This document shows, one piece after another, positions 46,101 to 57,895 of a DNA stretch of 64,000 nucleotides; the stretch's first letter is position 1; every line of letters begins with the position of its first letter. The stretch covers positions 38,555,115 through 38,619,114 of the forward strand of contig NC_045138.2 of NCBI RefSeq assembly GCF_008831285.2, written 5' to 3'. The position numbers and the translations under genes were made by a program. The DNA comes from Nymphaea colorata. Taxonomy: Eukaryota; Streptophyta; Magnoliopsida; Nymphaeales; Nymphaeaceae. The notes beneath the pieces were generated by a model. It saw only the letters and a list, made by a program, of their open reading frames with translations. It was not told the origin of the DNA and made no database searches.

Positions 46101-49100
46101 ATCTGGAGATACAGCCACAAGCTTAAAGAATGCCGAATGTCACAGACCAACAAGAACACATCATACGTGACTTGAATAAGCTAGCAAGCTAACATGATTT
46201 TAGTTTACCAAGAAAACATAGTTAACTGCACATGAACAGGAATAAACCAGCCAGTGCAAAAGAAGATAAGCTTACAGCAAGAGGGTAAATAAAAACTAAA
46301 TAGAATTACAACAGAACCAAAAGACAGGAATTCTGGTTGCTTTCGCAGTATAACAGGCCAACGGTATGTTGCTTCTACATAGTATATTTTCAAGGACAGA
46401 CCAAAATATAGTTTTGGATTACACAAAGTTATTCAGTATTTTCCAAACCCCAACAAAGGCAACTTCGACCAAGTGATAGAGTGCACTTAGGCTCAAGCTC
46501 AAGAATACTACCCATTCATCAAGATCCTAAGCATTCATACTCAAGTCTAACAAAATAAACCTTGGAATATCACAGGCCTTAAGTTATGAACAACTGCAAA
46601 TTCTAGAGGAATACCAGATATCATATGTCCAAGACTGGTGAAAAACACGTACTGGCTTTGTGGGCCTTTTGAGTCCCCTAGTCCATTTATCAATGACACA
46701 TGCTGGGATTACCATGAAGCTTGGGTGTTCTTGAGAGAGTTGAAAACATCACAGGCAGCAAAGAACATGCAATTGGAACGAAACCAGAACAATTTTCTGT
46801 TCGACAGAGAACACCGAAGAGTTGGTGTTCGTGTGTGTGAGCACATGTTCTTGTGTAGGGTCTCCCTTGGAATTTGACCAGTAAACAAACTGCCATGACC
46901 AGAAAACCTTCACTACAGATATTGTGCTAGTTCCACAGCAATACAAGCTTTGCGCAACCAAGAGAGCCATAAAGACCAGAGGCTACCAAGATAAGACACA
47001 CACCGCAATGAGATTACCAAACTGGCTTGTAAACTTTGTGCCAATAGAACTTTTGACCAAACCCAACATTGCAGATCCTGCAAAACACAAAAAAAAATCA
47101 ACTAAATACTTCAAAAATAAAGGGAAAATCCAAAGAGAGAGAGAGGGAGGTTTGCATCCTTCTGGATGTCTATCAAGGCATACAAGTTGCAACTCAACCA
47201 TGACAAAGGAAACAAAAACTAAGACCACCACAAACCAAGAGCTGAGCATCTACTTTTAGGGGTAGGGAACAGGTAATAACAGTGGAACTGTTTCATTTAG
47301 AAGAAATACAAGTACTTGAGGAACTTACGATCATTGACATCAACAGACATAGAAATCTTATCTAATACTGCAATAGCATCCTCCAGGGCCTTGTTGTAGG
47401 CTGTGAAATCACAAAAAAGGAAAACTATAAATTAAGCAAGAAGCCAGTTTCTGGTACCACACTTTGTATTGCCTTCAAATAAAAAATTCTACGATTTACC
47501 TCGGCATATTACTGTAGGGTGAAAGTTCTTGTCAATAAAAGCTTGAGCAACATGCAGCATCTCACCAGCTTCAATGTTCCAGTACAGTATCGTCATTATC
47601 AGCATTAACTTAGACAATCAAATTTAGTGGTATAACTTGAATCATTGCAAGCTATATCATTGTACTTGCAGTTGATTCGACAGAAATCTATGTAAATGTA
47701 CTGAACATAGCACATAAGAAAATGAACAGGCTTGCTTTAAAAGTTTAACCTAAATAAGAGTACGAAACAGTATATTATTTACAACCAGAAAAGCTGCAAT
47801 GCATACCAAGAACAATTACAGATGTTGTTCCATCACCAACTTCTTCATCTTGTGTACGACTCAATTCAATCATGGACTGTCAGCAATACAACATACATCA
47901 GATAAGGAAAGAGAAATAAAAATTTGAAGCGTCGAATATGTCTCAAACAGTTCAAGCATAAAATAGTATGCACCTTCGCCGCTGGGTGTGCCAGATCAAG
48001 CTCGCGCAAAATGGCATTTCCATCATTTGTTACCACTATTCCTGTTAAGAGGCAAAAACAGTACACTTGTCATTAAAGGAAATCAAACATACAAACCCAC
48101 TCAAGGACATCCAGAACTTAGCAAAGTCAACAAAAAACATAACACCTCTATAAAACTAAAATCAGAATTAGGTTTGTTATCTTAGTACCCTAAAATTCAA
48201 AATGGAATCAATAGAAGAATAGATCCCCTAAATGGAAGAAATAGCAACCATGATAGCTATTAAAAATTGAAACTAAGTAACTGCCAATGTTTGTGACAGC
48301 CCCGAACAAAAGTGCCTAAAAATCACACCAAACATGAAGACCTTCCTTAAGTAACGGAGTCTTGCTATTATAATAATCAAAAGGGGCGGTTATAAGTTCT
48401 GGTATGCATATTGAAGGAAATAAAGCAGGATATTTGTGTTTCAGGCTAATTGGGATATTTTTGGACCAAGTCCGTATTTTTTTGTGCTGATATTATAGTG
48501 TGAACTCCATACAGCAGGCCATACTAACAATGGCATCATGTGCTCAAGTCATAAGTGCTTGAGAATATATCAATGAACTTCAAGAGAAGAAGCATGAACA
48601 GCATTAATCAGAACAAAGAAAAGAATTCAGTAAAAGAAACTTTACCTCCACTAGCATCAAGAAGCATTTTCAACATGGACCTAGGACCCAATGTAGTACG
48701 TATTATGTCAGCCACGGCCTGCAAAATAACAAAATTATAAGCAAAGTACTGCCCTACATTGCACTTTGTACATGTACACATAAACAAAACCACTATTGAC
48801 CAATATTAGCAGTTATCCCTGAACATTATGGATTCCAAGAAAGGATCCACTACAATGTCAGAGGCAATTCCATTAACAAATTTTCCAATTAAAACAACTA
48901 ATGCAAAATGAACCATATGAACTAATGTGGAAAAGAATACTACCTTTGATGCTTGAATGTTTGCATGGTGAACCTTGGTTCCAGATTCCCGTTTCAAAGA
49001 ATCCTCTAAGAAGAACACATGACAAGAAAAGAAGTTCAGAAATTGAACAAATGACAGAAGAAAGCTTTGCAATTGAAAATTATGCTTGATGTAAAAATTG

Positions 49101-50445
49101 CATTTAACCCAGAAAATGCAAATCAAAATAACTTTTTTTTGCAGAATGTTGCAAAACAGCTTAATGGATGCATCAGCAACAATAATTAATTCATTATATT
49201 CAAATTTTTCTCTACATAATGCATAATCAACAGCATGGCATAGCTTCTTTCCACCTCTCGTATTCTTCATCTTAATGGTTTATTTTTCTCCTTACTTTGT
49301 TATATAACTTGTTATTTGCGTACGTAAATTTATATATCCCTGATTGGAAGCCTCACAGTGTATGCAGTACGGCTATGGATTGTGAAACTTTTACGTGTAA
49401 TGGTTGCTATTTTTATGTACCACAATTTAGATTCTGTAAATAATCCCACCTACTGCCCGACCAACAGATCCCATGGGGCGTATATCTTATCCCCATGAGC
49501 CGCATTCGTATGGAACAAATCCTAGGGTTAGGTCTTCCTTGGATTTACTATTAAATACCACTTGCCAATAAAAGCTTCTCTGAATTCTCTAAAGTTTGTT
49601 CTGTCCTTTTAATTTGAATTTCAGATCATGATAAAACCTTTGAAGGAATAATGTGGTAATCATATAGCAAACAACGGGTTTGGGGTTTGAATTGTAACAT
49701 TTGCTCTAACCCATTGTTGGTTATGTCGCACGGACAAGGAAATTTTCACGAGACGACACTGCCAACGTATACATGGCATTCGTATAGGTATGGGCGTGTG
49801 TTTCTTTGTGCATCTCTGTGGGCATTTTATCTGCCATTAAGGCTGTCATGCCCGCCACACCACAGGAATCATCACGTTGCACATGAAAGCTCATAGCCCG
49901 CTGATTATCGGAATTGAGTGATGGACTATCCATTAAGTCAGAAGTCGCTAGGGCAAGCACACATAGCGGTGGAACTCATCGCCTTAAGAATCACCCGATC
50001 CTTACCACTGGCGATCTCTCTCCAAGACCAAAAAAGCAAAAAACCAGCGTACGCTTCTGAGGCAACCGGCAAGACGCAGTGATTAAGAAACTCCCAGAAA
50101 TGGCCAGCCCTCAAAAGCCCAGGAAGATCCGTCATCCGTCAGCAATACTTCGCGACAAGGATTTGATTGGGATCTAGCTAACCACTAAAGCTCATTATCA
50201 CCAGACACAGGAGCAATGTCAACAGGTAGTATATAGATAGTGATAGAGAAAGCAAAGGGCGTTCATCTATAACGCTGCAGATCAAGCAGCTTGAGGGGAA
50301 CATAGATCGACAAGTAAAAGAAGATGCAAAACCAAGAAATGATGAAACGAGTAATGGCCCGAAACAGATTCATGCCGCGAGGAGAAAACAAGAAAGAAAA
50401 TGAGAAAGACGGTGGCTTACTGAGGACAAGGACCGGGGCGTGCAT
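43149..50445 (-). CDS. CCT3: T-complex protein 1 subunit gamma (CCT3)
   Basis: Gamma subunit of the cytosolic chaperonin TRiC/CCT, which folds actin, tubulin and other proteins using ATP. Fourteen exons, 5' to 3': 50445-50421, 49005-48944, 48718-48646, 48041-47974, 47876-47807, 47568-47500, 47400-47329, 47077-47004, 46014-45737, 45451-45067, 44431-44306, 44212-44108, 43510-43436 and 43340-43149. They give 557 aa, all junctions in phase. The start is MHAPVLVL. Nucleotide-binding motifs are TTLGPRSMLKMLLD, VVTNDGNAILREL and GDGTTSVIVL. The apical domain contains VDLGQGLREVDIKKYI and RIILLDCPLEYKKGENQ. The equatorial return has VPGGGASELTVSATL and WPYEAAAVAFEAIPRTLAQN. The C terminus, DDIVSGIKKKQAPGAG, runs into an acidic tail ending EQMLAE. 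The length is normal for the family. Confidence 0.97.
43523..43774. repeat. 84-bp minisatellite, three copies, in CCT3 intron
   Basis: Units start AGACAGAAAGCATTTAGGAA at 43523, 43607 and 43691. Each continues through ATGGATGGATAGAACTGGGA to CTAGCCAGTACCA. Unit 1 has GATCCCACG where units 2 and 3 have GATCTCACG; otherwise they look identical. The array lies 13 bp upstream of exon 43510-43436, in the acceptor region of the intron. Confidence 0.92.
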
Positions 50446-50531
50446 CTTTGGGACGAGGAATGGTGAAAGTTCAGAGTGATGCTGATGGAGAAAGACTCTC
50501 TGCTTGTCCCTCGCTTACTCGCTCTCCCGCC

Positions 50532-50542
50532 TTTTAGGGTTT
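50532..50542 (-). promoter_or_regulatory. telo-box upstream of CCT3
   Basis: AAACCCTAAAA on the minus strand, about 87 bp before the CCT3 ATG. It matches the plant telo-box AAACCCTAA found in promoters and leaders of growth- and translation-related genes. Whether it is in the promoter or the 5' UTR is unknown. Confidence 0.5.
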
Positions 50543-50559
50543 CACAGGGTTTTCTTCTT

Positions 50560-51999
50560 CTCTTTTCCCTCGCGATCGGTCCACTCCCTAACACAACTGT
50601 GTTGCCACTCGAACTCACTAGAACCCACGTTGTGTCTTCCTCGGTACCGGACGAGTCACTCAATCCCCTCTATTTATTTAAAAGCTTCGGTCATTATCCC
50701 GTTAGAGCTCGGACTAAGTACCGTTATCACGTTATGGCCCGACCTGGATTTGGTACTTGAAACCTAAACACCAAACCCAATTAAATATTCAGGTCTCCAA
50801 CTTGAGTTAACCGGTAGGATCCATTCTTTGACTAATATTTGAAATTTTTGATTAAGTATGATTTAAATTAATAATAATGAGTATTGACAACAATAACAAT
50901 TATCATACGCCAAATACTCCTTAATGAGCCGAGTTCAAATCGGTATTTTATAACTGGTTTTAGCTTACGTCAAGCTTACTTTGTTCTAATCAATGTCGGT
51001 TTGAGTTTAGACATGTTGAGCCCATCCCAAACCCAGTATTATAAAGGTTGGTTGTCTATGCAACCAAGCCAGCCTTTTCTAAAATTGCTTGACAATTCAT
51101 AAACAAGTGATTGCATTTTTATAATAAAGTTACTAAATGCTTTGATTGAAAGCAATCACATACAAAGGAGAGGACATTGATAAATGTGCTAATTTACAAT
51201 CTCATAGAGCCATGACTAAGGAGGTAAATGATCCCGACCTAAGTTAGGTCGGTACATCAATAAGATTCCCATCTTCATGTCACCATGCCATCACAGCAAA
51301 CCAACCGAGTACTTGGACATACCGAGTACTTTTTTGATTGAAACTGATTCAAACTATTAATTTTTAATTTTAACTTGTTTTTAACTCATTTTCATAATGT
51401 TTTTGCGAGTTATTGACCATTACCATGTTACCATGTACTATTTTTATTTATATTACGTGTTTATTGAAGTGTTGCTTTTATTTTGAACTTTTTGTACGCA
51501 TATGTATATATATATATATACACACCATGCCATACTCTATACTTGTATTTTATAAAGTTGTTGTGTCTATAGTGCATCTTCATACTTGTACCTGTTTGAT
51601 TGGATTCATCTTAATTGGCTTCGATTCTAAAGTGGAATTCATAACATATTTTCTAAAACTGATTTGGAATCTGGCTAGCAAATCATCCCTTGTTATACAT
51701 ATAGATTGGTCGGATCTTTTATCTGATCTAAGACGACACCGACTTCAGGTTTGGATGCAATTATGAAGCTGCATGCTGAATCTGATTTCGAACTAGATTG
51801 GATCAACATTTGTTTTAACAGCTTCTTCCAAATGGCGTTTAAACTAGATCAGTAATCAGATACAGGTGACTATTTCAACCTTAGTTCACGACAAGACGCA
51901 CAAGATGGACTCGTCGAACCTGTTTAGAAACTGGATCGAATTGTCCAGACACGACCCGTTTTTAGTGGTGCCAGCATTGATCACGAAGATATTTTTCAA
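50560..51999. other. Divergent intergenic region between CCT3 and the PGM-like gene
   Basis: The part nearest CCT3 is its promoter. The middle is AT-rich with a TA run (51500-51520) and hAT-like degenerate words (GGATCTTTTATCTGATCTAA near 51712). No gene is supported. The divergent layout means the two promoters lie within about 1.5 kb. Confidence 0.45.
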
Positions 52000-54900
52000 A
52001 TGGCGGGAGTTATCCGTTGGCCAAAGCGCGGCAGCACCAACCCGGGTGCATGGCTGACGCTCTTTAGCGAGGAGAAGCAAATGAGCTCCTCCTTTTGCTC
52101 CGCGGCGGCGGCGGGGCGGTTCTCCGCCGCTCCATCTGCCTCCTGTCTGAGAGGCGGTGGTGGAATAAGGCCACCCCTTTTCCTTTCCCGATTATCCCGT
52201 GAGCCCGCCATTCCCAACGTCAACCAATCGTACCCAGCTTCTAGAATCCTCACCTTCCTCACTGCCACTACCTTCATTCTTTTTCCGCCTCTTCTCGGGC
52301 CAATTCCGTCAATTCTGCCTCCATTGGATGCTCCAATTGCGAACGCTCGAGGCCTGTTTCAGATGCCTCCTTCCCGCCTCGTCAACAGGTTGGCCTCTCT
52401 TATCTTCCTCTTTTTTATCCCTTCAATTTCGTGCAAGTACAAATGGTCTGATACCTGTGATGACTGTTTCTGGTTTCAGGTACTTTTTGGTTAGGGCCGG
52501 GGAGTCAGAGACGGAGCATCTAGGGCTCATCAGGACGAACCCCGTGGAGAAAACCTCGGTTGATAGCGGATTGTCGGAAGAAGGTAAGAAGCAGGCAGTG
52601 GAGGCAGCCTTCGAGATCAAGAAAATGGGTGCGTGTGATGGTAATTGCTGGATTTGGCCGTCTATTACCCAGCGCTCTTATCAGGCCGCTGAGATTATCG
52701 CTGCCGTGAACAGCATTAGCCGGAGGTGCGGCCATGTTTTCTTCGTTTTTGTTCACCTTCTGCATGTAGGTGTGCTAATTCACGTGTTCCTTAGGGTTCT
52801 GGTTTATCTTTGGCTTGGCCGATCGGAACCGAGAAGTTGTAGGATGTAGTTTTTCTCGCATTGCCTTGACATAGAGTGGCAATGGCCGGCAAAAGAAGGA
52901 AATCGTCATAATGGTCTAGCACTTCGCACAAAAAACTAGCAAGAAGCAAGCCTTCTATGGTGAAGGCATCACAAGAGACGCTCTAACTCTTGGATACTAG
53001 ATTTACATGCCAGTTCATTGTGGTGGTTTAGTACCATATTGGACCGTACACACGCTTTGTTTGTGTGCGTGTGTGTGAGCCTGTGAGGGAGAGAAAGAGA
53101 GAGAGCGGTTGTCGTGTTCACCTTTATGAATGAACATATGAGTTTTATGTTGTCGCAGTCATATTGTTCCAGAGTATAGCTTCTTGGATGCTCGCGGCTT
53201 GGGTGCATACGAGGGAAAGAAGCTGGATGTTGTCAACGAGGTAGCGTACAACTGGAGTTTGATCTGTTTACAGTCTTATGTCCATTTCTTCAGCTAGTTC
53301 TGCATCTTGATATGAAAAAACTGAATTATGTTGAATTGTATCATCTAAGAAACTTCTCTTGATATGGAATGGTAACTCATATCAGAATCATGGATTGAAA
53401 CTCAAGCAAGTTGTACAAGATCTGCTAAATAGAAAAACACAGAAGGCACTCGTAACTTGACCTTTAACGTTTAGTTTCTTTTTTTTTTTCGTCCATCTTT
53501 CAAGTGGTATCCATGCTGCCGCTTGCCAGAGCGAAAAGTAGCAAAACTGAGAAGATTGTGGAAAATGCTGAAATCGTGATTTACAAGTTTGTGCAAGTTC
53601 TCATTGAAAGCATATATATAGAAAGCAAGAGAACATTTCAGTTGTCAAAGGTCACGACGGCCTAATTTGCTACTTTGAAGGATAATTCATGCGTCGCTTG
53701 CAAGTTATCAAACAACAAAAGAATAATTCATGTGTTGCTTGTGGTAATTTTCTTCAAATCCATTCATTAATATGTCTCCTGTTGCCCTTGTATCCACTAT
53801 ATAGTTTTCCCTTGCCATTAGGGCCTGGTAGCCTGTTTAACGTGAACTGCTTCCAGTCTTAGTATCGGTTTATTCAGTTTTAGAACTCCAGCTTTCTTTT
53901 CTTTTTTTTCTCCTTCTGACGTCTCCCCTTCATGTCCCCTTCTTTAGACTTCTTTTTTTTTTCCTTGGGTCGTAAATGAGAAGGTTTGAGGCCTAGGGTC
54001 TATAATTGAAAGATCCAATCTGTGGGTGCTCATGAGAGTCTTTATGCCAATGTGCTCATTTTTGCTGAAGGCCCTTCAAGAAATTCATATAGTTTGTCAC
54101 ATTGTTTGTGTTCGAGGTTTTGGAACTGTATGAAGTCACATGTTGTTTTAGGAGTTTTCTGCCAAATATGAATATTTGGCACATCTTTGTTTGGTCAAAG
54201 GTTGACTTGTTGAGGAATCACAGGAATACACCTGAACCATCACAGGTTTGAAGACCCTTTGGCTTTAACAAATTGTTCTTAAGAATTATTTGCTACAGCA
54301 ATCTCCCATCTGTACTTCATGATTTTTTGTTGCTTCTGATGCAAAAACCACAAGAACCATTGAATGACAAGGAAGGAAAGGAAAAGGAACAATGCCACTG
54401 AAGGTGAATGGTATTAGGCATTATACCGAATGTCGGAAGGTGATAAACTGTTCATGCATTAGTTTCTAGCGGAAGTTTCCATTTGAAGTGATCAATACTT
54501 GAAGAATAGGGGTTTCTTTGACATTCAGGACAAAGTTAAGGCATTTTAATCTAAGAGAACTGGCATTTAATAAAAGTATTGAGGTGGATAGTCATGAAAA
54601 GTCATGATGCTGAAAGTTCTTGTTACATTATCAATGACCAAGGCTGTCAAGTAACAACACAGAATTATGCAAAACTTTCATACATAAAGTCACTGATAGT
54701 GCAAATGGAAGACCAGTGGGGTGAAAGACACTCATATTTATAAAACTAAGTGCACAAAATATCTCCGCCAAATAGCTCACCTAATCTATAATCTGCATGT
54801 TGAAGAAATTAAGATGCTTGGACATTACTAAGGGGGAGATTGCAGCCATTGGATATGCACATATGACAAAGATAAAGCACCAACTTCAAGCTCAATCGGT

Positions 54901-56197
54901 AGCAATCTTCTCCTTTGAGACTTGTCGATATCTTGAACCAAATAGAGAAGATGAGAAATAAATCTTGGTCGTTGATGCAGTCTGGTTGACGTTAGCTATT
55001 TTCCTTTATGGATGAGCTCAATTCAGTTGGTAAATAAATTACAACCTCACTGTACTGCTGGTACCTTACATTGATATCACAGTCTTGGACCCAGAAGGCA
55101 TGGGAAAATCTGGCGTCTTTGGCCCCCTAAGAAAATGAAAAAAGAACATTGATACCTTGACTGCATTATGGATCTAGCTAGGTCCATCTTTCTTCCCATA
55201 TCTGCAATGCTATGACATAGAAACTCATGGACAATTTTTTTTCATACGAAAGAACCAAAGAAGTTACAAGCATATGCTACTATATTGTAACAACTGTAGC
55301 TCTCTGTGTATGCTATTTCATAGCAGATTGGAAGGACAGGGACTACAAATGAGGAATACTTCTTTTTTATGCTTTTGTAAGCTAGTTACTTTTGAGTCCT
55401 GGCAACAGTTTGCCTTTATTGTATTATTTGCATTTCTGAGTCTTTCGTGAAAATCATGCCTTTGTTCATCTACTTGATTATTTCTGCTAATCGTGTTTAG
55501 TAGAAGAATTGGACTTTGAGGTTTCATTCTTGTTGGATATTCATGCTCCTGTCATTATGTTATTAATCTCTTAAATGAATCTGAAGGTCTATGATTCTGA
55601 TAGAATTTCTCCTAGCACCAAACCACCTCCTATTGATGATGGGACGCCAAATGAGAGTGTTGAAGATGTATTTGTTCGTGTTACACAACTGATGTCAATT
55701 TTGGAGACCCAGTACGCGGGTGATAGCATTGTCATTGTCTCACCTGATTCAGACAACTTATCGGTCCTTCAAGCTGGTCTAGTAGGACTTGATCTCCGGA
55801 GGTAAGGGCTATTGCTTCCAGTTATTTAATTATTTCATGAACATGGATGAGGATTGCTCAATGAAAATTGGCCAGACGTTGGGTGCATGTTGCTTCAAAA
55901 CTTCGATCTGGGTTCGTTGCCAGATTAACTTGAAGATGTTTATGGGCTGGTCTTGGCTGCCTTTTACCAATTTTGTTTTTGTTTTTACACGTCACCCACA
56001 TCAGTTTTGTTGCTTTATGCATCTTCATTTGACCCATTAAGTAATTAAAGTTTTGATGGTGTTGCTTCTGTTATAGGCATATGGATCTCTCTTTTGTTCC
56101 TGGAGAAGTCAGACGTGTGGATGTAGAGAGCATTCCTGCTTACAGGCAGCCAGCTTCTGCTGTCTACAAGTGTCTCAATCCCCCATCATGTCGGTAG
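52000..56197 (+). CDS. Phosphoglycerate-mutase-like (histidine phosphatase superfamily) protein, catalytic His replaced
   Basis: Plant protein with a histidine-phosphatase fold. Exons 52000-52388, 52480-52725, 53159-53240, 55587-55801 and 56077-56197 give 350 aa in frame; the in-frame ATG at 52081 would give 323 aa. The N-terminal 120 or so residues contain a hydrophobic stretch (LTFLTATTFILFPPLLGPIP), possibly a membrane anchor or targeting region. The fold begins RLVNRYFLVRAGESETEHLG: the superfamily signature RHG is RAG here, so the phospho-accepting His is absent. Later blocks are GLSEEGKKQAVEAA, CWIWPSITQRSYQAAEIIAA, FLDARGLGAYEGKKLD, NESVEDVFVRVTQLM, IVIVSPDSDNLSVLQAGLVG and QPASAVYKCLNPPSCR. 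I recall Arabidopsis relatives with the same RAGE, so this is probably a fixed family trait and not a pseudogene. The biochemical role is unknown. Confidence 0.88.
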
Positions 56198-57429
56198 AAT
56201 ACGTTAGTTCCGTTTGTATAAATATAATAAGTTTGCTTACATGGCGGCTCAGTTTTTTTGTTTAGTCCCTTGAAAGCCACATTCGTTTTCTACTGCTTGC
56301 CCGTCTGGCTGCTTCTGCGTTTCCTTCCATCGCTCTGTAGTTGCATGTATGAGTGATCACTGTGGCTGAGCAGAATAAAAGATGCGCGAATCATGAAGCT
56401 AACTTGTACTTAAATGAGTGTCAAAATATTTGCTTCTGACAGACAGCTTTCTACCTAATTTTCCAGATTTTACTATATGGCTTGCTGCCTTGCAGTTGGC
56501 TTGCGTGCACCGAAATGGTAGTTTGGTGTTCTGTGTGGGTGACAGTTTAAACTGGATGCATGAAGGCAAGTGTTGTGCATTGGCATCAATAAAAGTGTTT
56601 AAGTTAAATTGGCACCACACTCGCGTAAAAATACCACCATCAACCAAATAAGCTTTAGGAAGGGCTGGCTATGCTTTTCTATGGTGGATAGTTAATGAGT
56701 TTACTTGAGCATTTATACACATGAAAAATACGAGATTATCGACTTTCTTCCGCATAAAAGTTTCAGAATGTTTGGATTGATAAGGTATAGATCAACTTAG
56801 AGTTTTCAATTTTAAAGTTCTTTTTATAAATGTTATACAATTCAGAGATCATTTAATCTGATTTAGCAGAACAATGCAATGTGCTGTTCACAATATGGTT
56901 TATACTTGTGCAGAGTATTACGTAAAAAAAATGAATTTAAATTGAATCTGAATCTGAATCCATGGAGTCAAAGTTCTCATCTGAATATCTGGCTTAGTAT
57001 CCATTCAGGTTAATACATATTATGAATGCTCTGGTCATTGTCAAATTAGGTGTGTTATTCCTTTAAGATGCAAATGTTGATAAGGGCGACGCTCGAGTTG
57101 AAAGGTATATTGTAGTCTACCCAGGCCTCTCCATGTACAGCCAGCTGATGCATTGCATAGCCTTCTGCATGCGGAGCTTTCTATTTTCAATATGTATTTC
57201 TATGTCCTTCAGTGCATGTCGCAATGCTTTCTGCCATCAAAAGTTACTCAAATACTAAGAATTTGAGTGGATTCCCCACTAGCAGTAAAACAAGAAAATA
57301 CAAATGAGGAAACCCAGCAGGAGCTTGAGTGGATTCCCCACTTGCAGCAGAACAAGAACGTAGAAGTGAGGATACCCCTGCAACTTGGTCTTTTGTACAA
57401 CTTGCACCAGTGACCGCACATGGTCAGAG

Positions 57430-57895
57430 AGGCGCATAGAATACCAATTAAAATGTGGTAAAAAAAAAAATCAATACCAACTATAACTTTTTATATATTT
57501 ACTGAAAATGGATATACGAAATATATTTTATATTTATCTATTTTGTTATCCTTTTCACTTTTTTTTTTCTTGTGGAATATAATCTTGTAATCTTCTTCGA
57601 TACTCATAGATGGTTTGCATTTTCCAGACATTTGATCAATCATCCACTTAGTGAAGCGCCGGGCCACATAGAATATCAATTAAAATGTGGTTAAAAAATT
57701 TCAAAATCAACTATAACTTTTTATATATTTACTAAAAATGGATATACGAAATATTTCTTTATATTTATCTATTTTTATCATTTTCACTTTTTTTTTCTTT
57801 TGGACATCACATATTGTCATATAATCTTGTACTTGTCTTCGATACTCATAGATGGTTTCCATTCTCCAGACATTTGGGATAGCTGGGGCCTGCAC
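57430..57895. repeat. Diverged tandem duplication of about 230 bp
   Basis: Copy 1 (about 57435-57655) and copy 2 (about 57666-57890) share CAATTAAAATGTGGT, CAACTATAACTTTTTATATA, AATGGATATACGAAATAT and CGATACTCATAGATGGTTT in the same order. Both copies end near CCAGACATTTG. Confidence 0.75.

Noticed and set aside
49938-50135. Minus-strand frame in CCT3 intron 1 with protein-like composition (contains GHFWEFLNHCVLPVASEAYA)
   Set aside because: It lies wholly within the first CCT3 intron, has no recognised family, and would need a frameshift to continue. T-rich first introns often give such hydrophobic frames.
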